A stretch of 5,809 nt of DNA, taken from contig JBEVLT010000343.1 of NCBI GenBank assembly GCA_040509055.1, positions 1-5,809 of the forward strand. Direction: 5' to 3'. The translations under genes and the position numbers were made by a program. Below the pieces are notes generated by a model, which ran no database searches, was not told where the DNA came from, and worked only from the letters and a program-made list of their open reading frames with translations. Origin of the DNA: JAJKIP01 sp040509055. Lineage in GTDB: Bacteria > Bacteroidota > Bacteroidia > Chitinophagales > Chitinophagaceae. Below are positions 1 to 5,809 of the stretch, piece after piece; within the stretch, counting starts at the first letter, position 1; each line of letters starts with the position of its first letter.

Positions 1-77
1 TAAACGGCTAAACCACACAGACCAAAGCCGCTGCAATTTCCCGATTTTCCAATCCAAAAATTTCAAAATCACCTCCC

Positions 78-893
78 GTGTCTGTCAACAAAGAAGTCAA
101 ACGCGTTACCACCAATACCCTGCAGAAAATGAAAACGGCCGGGGTGAAGATCACCATGCTGACGGCTTATGATTTTTCGTTTGCCCGCATCATCGACGGG
201 GCCGGCATCGATGTGATCCTGGTGGGCGACTCGGCCAGCAATGTCATGGCCGGCCACGAGACCACGCTGCCCATCACGCTGGACCAGATGATCTACCATG
301 CCTCCTCGGTGATCCGGGGCGTGCAGCGCTGCCTGGTAGTGGTAGACCTTCCGTTTGGCTCCTATCAGTCCAACTCCGATATTGCCCTGGCCTCGGCCGT
401 GCGCATCATGAAGGAAACGGGCGCGCATGGCATCAAGCTCGAAGGCGGCGAAGAGATACTGGATTCGGTAAAAAAGATCGTCTCGGCGGGCATTCCCGTC
501 ATGGGCCACCTGGGGCTGACCCCGCAATCCATCTATAAATTCGGCACCTACGAAGTAAGGGCTAAGGAAGAGGCCGAAGCAAATAAATTACGACGCGACG
601 CCACCCTGCTGCAGGAAGCCGGCTGCTTTGCCATAGTGCTGGAAAAAATACCGGCCCTGCTGGCCAAAGAAGTCGCCGAAAATCTCCTTATCCCAACCAT
701 CGGTATCGGCGCCGGCCACCACTGCGACGGCCAGGTGCTGGTGATGCACGACATGCTCGGCATCAATACAGAATTCAAGCCGCGGTTTCTCCGCCAGTAC
801 CTCAACATCCATGAGCAGGCTACCAAAGCCGTGCAACAGTACATACAGGATGTGAAAAGCAACAGCTTCCCCGGTAAAGATGAACAATACTAA
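78..893 (+). CDS. panB: 3-methyl-2-oxobutanoate hydroxymethyltransferase (ketopantoate hydroxymethyltransferase)
   Basis: This cytoplasmic enzyme transfers a hydroxymethyl group from 5,10-methylenetetrahydrofolate to 2-oxoisovalerate, giving ketopantoate, the first committed step of pantothenate and CoA synthesis. The 271-residue product is a normal PanB length and a full TIM-barrel protein. Family signatures are visible in order: MLTAYD at 27-32, VGDSASNVMAGHETT at 49-63 (Asp51, metal ligand), DLPFGSY at 90-96 (Asp90, metal ligand), KLEGG at 120-124 (Glu122, metal ligand), GHLGLTPQ at 143-150, VLE at 187-189 (Glu189, the expected catalytic base) and PTIGIGAG at 206-213. The start is GTG; the frame is open upstream to a stop at 9-11 but contains no ATG, and MSVNKE-type N-termini are usual for Bacteroidota PanB. 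No Shine-Dalgarno sequence is seen. The next gene begins 141 bases downstream and has its own promoter-like box, and no panC or panD is adjacent, so it does not sit in a visible pantothenate operon. The identity is very secure; the exact start is slightly less so. Confidence 0.97.
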   Translation: MSVNKEVKRVTTNTLQKMKTAGVKITMLTAYDFSFARIIDGAGIDVILVGDSASNVMAGHETTLPITLDQMIYHASSVIRGVQRCLVVVDLPFGSYQSNSDIALASAVRIMKETGAHGIKLEGGEEILDSVKKIVSAGIPVMGHLGLTPQSIYKFGTYEVRAKEEAEANKLRRDATLLQEAGCFAIVLEKIPALLAKEVAENLLIPTIGIGAGHHCDGQVLVMHDMLGINTEFKPRFLRQYLNIHEQATKAVQQYIQDVKSNSFPGKDEQY

Positions 894-967
894 GCCCCTG
901 CGGTCGCTGTAAGATACTTTCAGAAGAGCAGTGAGTAGCTTTAACTCCTTTCTCTTTAGTTCCCATA

Positions 968-987
968 ATCCCGGTAACTACCGGGAT
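968..987. repeat. Perfect 20-base palindrome before the dehydrogenase gene
   Basis: Two 9-base arms, ATCCCGGTA and TACCGGGAT, are exact reverse complements separated by AC. A further partial copy (CGGGAT, 989-994) follows directly. The element lies 74 bases after the panB stop and ends 22 bases before the -7 box of the dehydrogenase, so it abuts or overlaps the expected -33 region. No T-run follows, so it is not a typical intrinsic terminator for panB. It could be an operator for a dimeric regulator, or a copy of a dispersed genomic palindromic repeat of the kind seen in intergenic regions of Bacteroidota. The symmetry is seen directly; the role is inference. Confidence 0.6.
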
Positions 988-1009
988 CGGGATTCTCTCA
1001 GCCTATTGC

Positions 1010-1017
1010 TACCTTTG
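1010..1017 (+). promoter_or_regulatory. Bacteroidota-type -7 promoter element (TACCTTTG) for the dehydrogenase gene
   Basis: TACCTTTG matches the Bacteroidota sigma-ABfr -7 consensus TAnnTTTG at all six fixed positions. It ends 17 bases before the ATG at 1035, implying a leader of only about ten bases. No convincing TTTG or TTG -33 element is visible at the usual spacing; that area is occupied by the palindrome at 968-987. Confidence 0.6.
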
Positions 1018-1034
1018 CCGTTCAATAAAAAACT

Positions 1035-2558
1035 ATGGAATTTCTTCAGGCTCTACGGATCGGGCAAAACAATGCCGGCGTCAGCACAGGTGCGGACTGG
1101 TTACCTTCTGCGGGCGGCTCCATCTCTTCTTTTTCCCCGGTAGACGGGCAGCTGATCGCAGAAGTAGCGGCAGCGGATAAAGACAGCTATGAAAAAGTAA
1201 TCCGCAAGGCGGAAGAAGCCTTTGCGCAATGGCGCCTCTGGCCGGCACCGAAACGGGGTGAAGTAGTGAGGCAGATCGGCGAAGCCCTGCGAAAACACAA
1301 GGAGCCGCTGGGCAGGCTGGTTTCCTACGAGATGGGCAAAAGCCTGCAGGAAGGCTATGGCGAGGTACAGGAGATGATCGATATCTGCGATTTTGCCGTG
1401 GGCCTGTCCCGCCAGCTGTACGGGCTCACCATGCACAGCGAACGGCCTGGTCACCGCATGTACGAACAATACCACCCGCTGGGAATCGTGGGCATCATTT
1501 CGGCCTTCAACTTCCCGGTAGCCGTCTGGAGCTGGAACAGCATGCTGGCCTGGGTATGCGGCGACGTGTGCGTGTGGAAGCCTTCCGAAAAAACCCCGCT
1601 TTGCGCGCTGGCCTGCCAGCATATCGTGGCCGATGTGTTTGCGGCCAATGGTGTGCCCGAAGGCGTTTCAGGCCTTATTACCGGTGCGCGCGAACCCGGC
1701 GAATGGCTGACGACAGATGCACGCATTGCGCTTGTATCCGCCACAGGGTCTACCCGCATGGGCAAGGCCGTTGGTGCGGCCGTCGGCGCCCGGCTGGGAA
1801 GAGTCCTGCTGGAACTCGGCGGCAATAACGCCATCATCATCTCCAAAGAGGCCGACCCCGGTATCGCCGTGCTTGGCGCTTTGTTCGGGGCCGTAGGCAC
1901 GGCCGGACAGCGCTGTACCACCACGCGGCGGCTGATCATTCATGAAGCTATTTATGATGAAATAAAGACGAAGCTGGTCACGGCTTACGGCCAGCTGCGC
2001 ATCGGCGATCCCCTGGACCAGGCCAATCATGTAGGCCCGCTGATCGACACCGACGCCGTACAAACCTATCTTCTCGCCATCGAAGAGTGCAGGCGCCAGG
2101 GCGGGCAGTTTGTCGTGGAAGGCGGGCGGCTGGAAGGCAAAGGTTATGAAAGCGGCTGCTACGTGAAGCCGTGTATCGCTGAAGTGCATCCCGGCCTGGC
2201 AATCGTGCGCCAGGAAACCTTTGCGCCCATCCTGTACCTGATGAAATACAGCACCCTCGATGAAGCCATTGCCATCCAGAACAATGTGCCGCAGGGTCTC
2301 TCCTCCTCCATCATGACGCTGAACATGCGGGAGGCCGAACAGTTCCTGTCGGCAGCCGGCAGCGACTGTGGCATTGCCAATGTGAACATCGGCACCAGCG
2401 GGGCCGAAATCGGCGGCGCCTTTGGCGGCGAAAAAGAAACCGGCGGCGGACGGGAAAGCGGCAGCGATGCCTGGAAAGCGTACATGCGCCGCCAGACCAA
2501 TACCATCAACTACAGCACCAACCTGCCGCTGGCGCAGGGCATCAAATTTCATGTATAA
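1035..2558 (+). CDS. amaB: alpha-aminoadipic semialdehyde / piperideine-6-carboxylate dehydrogenase (ALDH7, antiquitin family)
   Basis: This cytoplasmic NAD(P)+-dependent enzyme oxidises alpha-aminoadipic semialdehyde (in equilibrium with piperideine-6-carboxylate) to 2-aminoadipate in lysine breakdown. All 507 residues fit the family length. The ALDH core is intact: oxyanion Asn159 in AFNFPVAV, cofactor-binding Lys182 in WKPSEKTP, ATGST at 236-240, general base Glu260 in LELGGNNA, nucleophile Cys294 in GQRCTTTRR and Glu394 in ETFAPI. Features that point to ALDH7 rather than other ALDHs are SERPGH (135-140), ELGGNNAII, SGAEIGGAFGGEK (455-467), GGGRESGSDAWK (470-481), and the C-terminus INYSTNLPLAQGIKF. 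Glu113 and Arg293 align with, and keep the 180-residue spacing of, the human residues Glu121 and Arg301 that recognise the aminoadipate moiety. The ATG at 1035 follows an A-rich leader and a -7 box. No other lysine-pathway gene is in view, so the symbol, borrowed from Pseudomonas, rests on family assignment alone. Confidence 0.93.
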   Translation: MEFLQALRIGQNNAGVSTGADWLPSAGGSISSFSPVDGQLIAEVAAADKDSYEKVIRKAEEAFAQWRLWPAPKRGEVVRQIGEALRKHKEPLGRLVSYEMGKSLQEGYGEVQEMIDICDFAVGLSRQLYGLTMHSERPGHRMYEQYHPLGIVGIISAFNFPVAVWSWNSMLAWVCGDVCVWKPSEKTPLCALACQHIVADVFAANGVPEGVSGLITGAREPGEWLTTDARIALVSATGSTRMGKAVGAAVGARLGRVLLELGGNNAIIISKEADPGIAVLGALFGAVGTAGQRCTTTRRLIIHEAIYDEIKTKLVTAYGQLRIGDPLDQANHVGPLIDTDAVQTYLLAIEECRRQGGQFVVEGGRLEGKGYESGCYVKPCIAEVHPGLAIVRQETFAPILYLMKYSTLDEAIAIQNNVPQGLSSSIMTLNMREAEQFLSAAGSDCGIANVNIGTSGAEIGGAFGGEKETGGGRESGSDAWKAYMRRQTNTINYSTNLPLAQGIKFHV

Positions 2559-2638
2559 ATGTTAAAATACCGCCCTGCTCCGCCAGACGGCGCCTGAACG
2601 GCCGCGGGCAGGCAACCTCTGTTCTGCCAAACGCATCC

Positions 2639-2683
2639 ACCCTGCGCGAAAAGCCTGTTTAGAAGGGAGCCGCAGGGTTTTTT
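2639..2683 (+). terminator. Probable intrinsic terminator after the dehydrogenase gene
   Basis: An 8-base perfect stem pairs ACCCTGCG (2639-2646) with CGCAGGGT (2671-2678), followed directly by a run of six T (2678-2683) and then ATT. The 24-base loop is longer than usual, but may fold into a small inner stem (CCT 2654-2656 with AGG 2664-2666). It lies 80 bases beyond the stop codon and before the promoter of the protease gene, as a transcription boundary would. Confidence 0.65.
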
Positions 2684-2713
2684 ATTCTCACAAAATGTAT
2701 GAGTGGTAATGAC

Positions 2714-2721
2714 TAATTTTG
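2714..2721 (+). promoter_or_regulatory. Bacteroidota-type -7 promoter element (TAATTTTG) for the S8 protease gene
   Basis: TAATTTTG matches TAnnTTTG completely and lies 38 bases before the ATG at 2760, predicting a leader of roughly 30 bases. A clear -33 TTTG is absent. Transcription starting just after this box would exclude the GTG at 2703 and ATG at 2709, which supports the downstream start for the protease. Confidence 0.5.
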
Positions 2722-2759
2722 CGGCTTTATCCAATTTTACGGATCATAAATACGAACTA

Positions 2760-4427
2760 ATGAACATATCCCTGAAACGTACCCTGGTCCTGGCACTGGC
2801 CAGTGCATTCAGCGTAACCTTGTTTGCCCAGAAAACCGACGTGCCCAAAGGCTGGCACCTGATGGACCGCAGCGACAGCGGTTATTACGGCATCAGCATT
2901 GACAAAGCCTATCAATTCGTACAGTCTAAAAACCTGAAAAGCACACCGGTGATCGTGGCGGTGATCGATTCCGGCGTGGATACCCTGCATGAAGACCTGC
3001 GCCCTATACTCTGGAAAAATGAAAAAGAAATACCCGGCAACGGCATCGATGATGACAACAATGGTTATGTGGATGACGTATACGGCTGGAATTTTCTGGG
3101 CGGGCGCGATGGCCGCAACGTGGAGAAAGACTCGTACGAAGCAGCCCGCGTATACCACCGGCTCAAAGCCAAATGGGACAACCCAGCCGTTGATCCCTCC
3201 CAACTCTCTCCTGCCGACAGAGCAGAATACGAAGTGTACCAGCGCACCAAACACGATGTGGTAGGTGAAGTGGACCTGAACGAGATATCTTTTCTGAAGC
3301 AAATGCTGCCCGGCCTGCGCAAAGGCGATTCCATCATCACCAAAGAACTGGGCAAAGAACAGTTCAACGGCAACGACCTGAAAGACTATCAGCCTACCGA
3401 TTTCAGCGCCATCCGGGCCAAAGCCCTTTACCTGAACGTTTGCAAGGCCAACGATAACTACGAGATCACCAACCAGCAGATACTGGAAGACATCGAAGGC
3501 GAGATCAGCAAAGGCGAAGCCCTCGAATCAGCACCCAGGGATTTCCGCGGCGAGATCGTAAAAGATAACTACAACGACTTCAACGACCGGTTTTACGGCA
3601 ATCCTAATGTGATGGTGAGCAAGAACGCGGCCCTGCATGGCACGCACGTATCAGGCATCATCGGGGCAGTGCGCAACAACGGGCTTGGCATGAACGGTGT
3701 GGCCGACAATGTACGTATCATGACGGTGCGTGCCGTACCCGACGGCGATGAGCACGACAAAGACATTGCACTGGCTATCCGCTATGCGGTGGACAACGGC
3801 GCCAGGGTGATCAACATGAGTTTTGGCAAAGGATTTTCCCCGGAAAAAAAGTGGATAGATGATGCCGTGAAATATGCCGAAGAAAAAGGCGTGCTGCTGG
3901 TACATGCAGCCGGCAACAGCGCCCAGAACCTGGATACCACGTGGAACTTCCCTACCCCCGTATTTGAGAACAATACCTACCGCGCACCTAACTGGATCAC
4001 GGTCGGCGCCAGCGGCGATCCCAAGGCCGGCGGACTGGTGGCCAGCTTTTCCAACTACGGCAAAAAGGAAGTAGATGTATTTGCTCCCGGTGTAAAAATT
4101 TACGCCACCGTTCCGGGCGGCAATACTTACCAGAACCTGCAGGGTACCAGCATGGCCTCACCGGTAGTGGCAGGGCTGGCAGCTTTCCTGCTGGAATACT
4201 ATCCGAACCTGACACCGGCACAGGTGAAATACGTGATTGAAAAATCGGCGCAACAACCCGATATCGACGGCAGGAACCCCGGTACGCATGAAAGTGCCAA
4301 ACTGGGAGACCTGAGCCGCTCCGGTGGTGTGATCAATGCCTATGAAGCTATCAAACTGGCTTCCACGCTGAAAGCCGATGGTAATAAACCCGCTAAGTCT
4401 AAAGTAAAGGATAAGAAGAAAGACTAA
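2760..4427 (+). CDS. Exported S8 (subtilisin-family) serine peptidase with a large Asp-His insertion
   Basis: This is a secreted or periplasmic serine endopeptidase; its substrate is unknown. The triad is complete: Asp70 in VIVAVIDSGVD, His293 in LHGTHVSGIIG, Ser464 in GTSMASPVVAG, with oxyanion Asn385 in HAAGNSA. The ATG at 2760 is chosen because it begins a classical signal peptide (Lys-Arg at 6-7, hydrophobic core 8-22, likely cleavage after LFA at 21-23). The in-frame GTG at 2703 would add 19 residues ahead of the signal and lies upstream of the -7 box. The mature part begins PKGWHLMD, followed by GYYGISIDKAY, without an obvious long propeptide. The Asp-His gap is 223 residues, far longer than in subtilisin. 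It contains an acidic, probably calcium-binding stretch NGIDDDNNGYVDD (94-106) and a charged, probably helical segment (about 120-270). The C-terminus is a lysine-rich tail (KADGNKPAKSKVKDKKKD) with no type IX secretion sorting domain. The gene is flanked by terminators and looks monocistronic. Confidence 0.93.
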   Translation: MNISLKRTLVLALASAFSVTLFAQKTDVPKGWHLMDRSDSGYYGISIDKAYQFVQSKNLKSTPVIVAVIDSGVDTLHEDLRPILWKNEKEIPGNGIDDDNNGYVDDVYGWNFLGGRDGRNVEKDSYEAARVYHRLKAKWDNPAVDPSQLSPADRAEYEVYQRTKHDVVGEVDLNEISFLKQMLPGLRKGDSIITKELGKEQFNGNDLKDYQPTDFSAIRAKALYLNVCKANDNYEITNQQILEDIEGEISKGEALESAPRDFRGEIVKDNYNDFNDRFYGNPNVMVSKNAALHGTHVSGIIGAVRNNGLGMNGVADNVRIMTVRAVPDGDEHDKDIALAIRYAVDNGARVINMSFGKGFSPEKKWIDDAVKYAEEKGVLLVHAAGNSAQNLDTTWNFPTPVFENNTYRAPNWITVGASGDPKAGGLVASFSNYGKKEVDVFAPGVKIYATVPGGNTYQNLQGTSMASPVVAGLAAFLLEYYPNLTPAQVKYVIEKSAQQPDIDGRNPGTHESAKLGDLSRSGGVINAYEAIKLASTLKADGNKPAKSKVKDKKKD

Positions 4428-4448
4428 GTCATTCAACGCTGTTTTTAT

Positions 4449-4494
4449 AAACCCGGCATTCCTTGTTTTTAGAGAAGAATGACCGGGTTTTTTT
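4449..4494 (+). terminator. Strong intrinsic terminator after the S8 protease gene
   Basis: AAACCCGG (4449-4456) pairs with CCGGGTTT (4483-4490), and the stem continues with CATTC (4457-4461) and GAATG (4477-4481) around a single unpaired A at 4482. This gives 13 base pairs over a 15-base loop, followed by seven consecutive T (4488-4494). It starts 21 bases after the protease stop codon. The reverse strand has only a weak T-rich tail, so it probably acts mainly on the plus strand. Confidence 0.9.
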
Positions 4495-4512
4495 ATTGCC
4501 TGTTCTTAAGCT

Positions 4513-4520
4513 TACATTAG
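4513..4520 (+). promoter_or_regulatory. Possible -7 promoter element (TACATTAG) for the AraC-family gene
   Basis: TACATTAG matches TAnnTTTG except for one base (A for T at the seventh position). It lies 19 bases before the ATG at 4540 and just after the terminator, where a new promoter is needed. A TTG at 4496-4498 is upstream, but the 14-base gap is shorter than the usual spacing. Confidence 0.4.
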
Positions 4521-4539
4521 CACAGGAAAGCCGGAATGT

Positions 4540-5352
4540 ATGTTTTACGAGGAAACTAAACCGTCTCCAATACTCTCCCCTTATGTCAAGTGCCTGTGGG
4601 TACTGGAGAACGATGCTACTGCTGCCGGCACCCTGGAAAAAGTGTTACCCGATGCCTGCCCCGAGCTGATCATTCACTACGGTGATAAGTTTCGTATAAA
4701 AACGCCCGAAGGTGTACGCGTGCAGCCGCGAAGCTTTGTGTTCGGGCCGCTCACCCGGCCTATCGGGATCGGTCCTGCCGGGCAAACGGGTATGGTCGCC
4801 GCACGGTTCTATCCCGGCGGCGCTGCTGCCTTTCTCCCGGTGCCGGTAAAAGAGTTGACCAACAAATACGTATCGCTGCGTACCCTGTTCGGAAAAGCAG
4901 GAGCAGCCCTGGAACAAAAGGTCTGCATGGCCGAAAGCATAGAAGCGAAAAAAGCAATGCTGGAACAATTCCTCGCCAACCGGCTGGTACATCCATCCCA
5001 CCACATGATCATTCCCTATGAACTGAACCTATTGATCACCGGTAAAACCGAAGCCGTAAGGATCGAACACCTGTCCGCCGAACTGAACATGGGGCGGCGG
5101 CACCTGGAAAGAAGATTCGGCAACGAAGTAGGCATGAGCCCGAAAATGCTGGTCAAGATCATCCGGTTCCAAAATATATTCAGGATATTGAACCGGAAGC
5201 AACCGCGCAACCTGACCAGCCTCACGTATGAAGCCGGCTACTACGACCAAAGCCATTTCAACAGGGATTTCAAATCTTTTACCGGCATGAGCCCGAAAGA
5301 ATACTTCCGGGAAGACGCCGTATTGAACCGCGTATTTACCTCGGGCTTATAA
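4540..5352 (+). CDS. AraC-family transcriptional regulator with DUF6597-type N-terminal domain
   Basis: This 270-residue cytoplasmic protein is expected to bind DNA through a C-terminal AraC/XylS domain with two helix-turn-helix units: about 174-201 (IEHLSAELNMGRRHLERRF, ending GMSP) and about 227-255 (SLTYEAGYYDQSHFNRDF followed by KSFTGMSPKEY), the latter matching the AraC family signature well. The N-terminal half resembles the DUF6597 domain common in Bacteroidota regulators: SPYVKCLWVLE near 13-23, PDACPELIIHYGD (37-49), FVFGPLTRPI (66-75) and RFYPGGAAAFL (89-99). Its ligand is unknown. There is no transmembrane segment, so it is not a hybrid two-component sensor. The ATG at 4540 begins the conserved MFYEETKPSPILSPYV-type N-terminus; AGGAAAG at 4524-4530 might be a weak ribosome binding site, though with the predicted promoter it would lie at the very 5' end of the message. 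A lipoprotein gene starts 60 bases downstream. The family is sure, while the regulated genes cannot be read from the sequence. Confidence 0.92.
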   Translation: MFYEETKPSPILSPYVKCLWVLENDATAAGTLEKVLPDACPELIIHYGDKFRIKTPEGVRVQPRSFVFGPLTRPIGIGPAGQTGMVAARFYPGGAAAFLPVPVKELTNKYVSLRTLFGKAGAALEQKVCMAESIEAKKAMLEQFLANRLVHPSHHMIIPYELNLLITGKTEAVRIEHLSAELNMGRRHLERRFGNEVGMSPKMLVKIIRFQNIFRILNRKQPRNLTSLTYEAGYYDQSHFNRDFKSFTGMSPKEYFREDAVLNRVFTSGL

Positions 5353-5389
5353 AGTCGCATTTGTACAAGTTTTGGTGGGCACCGCATCC

Positions 5390-5397
5390 CATTTTTG
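5390..5397 (+). promoter_or_regulatory. Possible -7 promoter element (CATTTTTG) for the lipoprotein gene
   Basis: CATTTTTG matches TAnnTTTG except for C at the first base and lies 15 bases before the ATG at 5413, the same short-leader arrangement as before the dehydrogenase gene. TTTG occurs upstream at 5371-5374, but with a 15-base gap, a little short for a -33 element. No terminator separates this gene from the AraC gene, so read-through is also possible. Confidence 0.35.
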
Positions 5398-5412
5398 CAA
5401 AAACATTCCTGC

Positions 5413-5809
5413 ATGCTACACCATTGCCTCTGGGCCACGCTCCTGCTCCTGTTTATACCGGCGCTTATCGCCTGCAACAACCCATCTGTCGTTACTGCCT
5501 CTTCGTCCCCATCCATCAGCCATCCGGCACAGAAAGAGCTGATCTTTGACCGGCTCACCGGCACCTGGCAAAGCTTCAATAAAAAGATATATGAACGCTG
5601 GACCAAAACAAGCGACAGCGCTTATCGTTCCATTGTCTTTGTTGTAAAAGGGGCCGATACCCTCATCCGTGAGCAGGCAACCATTTATCCAAAAGACGGG
5701 GCCTGGATCTTCGAAACACTGGTACAGGGACAGAATGCAGGAAAAACAGTGTCTTTCACATCCGTGGCACTAACCGAAAGTCATGTTCAGTTCAGCAACC
5801 CTGCACATG
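5413..5809 (+). CDS. Putative lipoprotein, DUF6265-like, cut off by the window end
   Basis: An ATG at 5413 opens a frame with no stop up to the last base; 132 codons are visible and the 3' end is missing. The N-terminus is a lipoprotein signal: a hydrophobic stretch (6-19, LWATLLLLFIPALI) ends in the lipobox LIAC, giving lipidation at Cys21 and a mature start CNNPSV, so the protein should be anchored in a membrane and exposed to the periplasm or surface. A Ser/Pro-rich linker (25-38) leads to a domain beginning FDRLTGTWQ (45-53), then KIYERWTKTSDSAYRS (58-73), VVKGADTLIREQATIY (77-92) and FTSVALTESHVQFSNPAH (115-132). This order resembles the small, probably beta-barrel lipoproteins of the DUF6265 group, in which a tryptophan-containing GTW start, a YERW motif and an NPxH motif followed by DFP recur. 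The family is recalled from pattern and not verified; no biochemical role is known to me. Confidence 0.75.
   Translation, partial: MLHHCLWATLLLLFIPALIACNNPSVVTASSSPSISHPAQKELIFDRLTGTWQSFNKKIYERWTKTSDSAYRSIVFVVKGADTLIREQATIYPKDGAWIFETLVQGQNAGKTVSFTSVALTESHVQFSNPAH

Noticed and set aside
69..527. Open frame of 152 codons on the minus strand within panB
   Set aside because: It lies wholly opposite a certain gene, has no recognisable domain, and is explained by the GC-rich codon use of panB.
931..1143. Small plus-strand frame of 70 codons between panB and the dehydrogenase
   Set aside because: It runs through the palindrome and promoter and overlaps the dehydrogenase start in another frame, with low-complexity Ser/Leu content and no supported start signal.
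1668..2552. Open frame of 294 codons on the minus strand opposite the dehydrogenase gene
   Set aside because: It overlaps the fully conserved ALDH7 gene, its translation has no family character, and stop-free antisense frames are expected in this GC-rich coding sequence.
2534..2578. Inverted repeat GCAGGGC (2534-2540) with GCCCTGC (2572-2578) spanning the dehydrogenase stop codon
   Set aside because: The 31-base loop is long, one arm lies in the conserved coding end, and no T-run follows. The terminator at 2639-2683 is a better explanation.
2592..2628. Short GC-rich hairpins between the dehydrogenase stop and its terminator (GCCTG/CAGGC at 2592-2613, GGCAG/CTGCC at 2607-2628)
   Set aside because: The stems are only five bases, the two are mutually exclusive, and neither is followed by T residues; pairing at this level is common by chance in GC-rich DNA.
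5361..5549. Plus-strand frame of 62 codons at the start of the lipoprotein
   Set aside because: It overlaps the lipoprotein frame, which has a clear signal peptide, lipobox and continuing open frame; the 62-codon product has no recognisable features.

Overview
The window looks like chromosomal DNA from a Bacteroidota bacterium, most likely a member of the Chitinophagaceae. The grounds are protein style (a PanB beginning MSVNKEVKRVTT, a long-insert S8 protease with a DDDNNGYVDD motif, a DUF6597-type AraC regulator, a DUF6265-like lipoprotein), promoter elements resembling the Bacteroidota -7 box TAnnTTTG a short distance before several starts, and mostly weak Shine-Dalgarno signals. This assignment is inferred; there is no rRNA or other phylogenetic marker.

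Layout: all five genes are on the plus strand. (1) 78-893, panB, ketopantoate hydroxymethyltransferase of pantothenate/CoA synthesis. Bases 1-77 hold only stop codons (1-3 and 9-11, perhaps the end of an upstream gene) and an open leader without an ATG. (2) 1035-2558, an ALDH7/antiquitin-type alpha-aminoadipic semialdehyde (piperideine-6-carboxylate) dehydrogenase of lysine catabolism. It is preceded by a perfect 20-base palindrome (968-987) and a consensus -7 box (1010-1017), and followed by a probable intrinsic terminator (2639-2683). (3) 2760-4427, an exported subtilisin-family (S8) serine protease with a complete Asp/His/Ser triad and a very long insertion between Asp and His, closed by a strong terminator (4449-4494). 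(4) 4540-5352, an AraC-family regulator. (5) 5413 to the window end, the first 132 codons of a small lipoprotein.

The genes do not form an obvious pathway or operon. Every intergenic gap is 60-332 bases, two gaps contain terminators, and each gene from the second onward has its own promoter-like element, so most are probably transcribed singly. The only neighbour pair that might be functionally linked is the AraC regulator and the lipoprotein 60 bases downstream, and that is speculation from position.

I found no mobile element, CRISPR array, tRNA or rRNA, frameshift or broken gene. Nothing here supports a previously undescribed multi-gene system. The points most worth checking are the palindrome before the dehydrogenase, the large insertion in the protease, and the truncated lipoprotein with its regulator neighbour.
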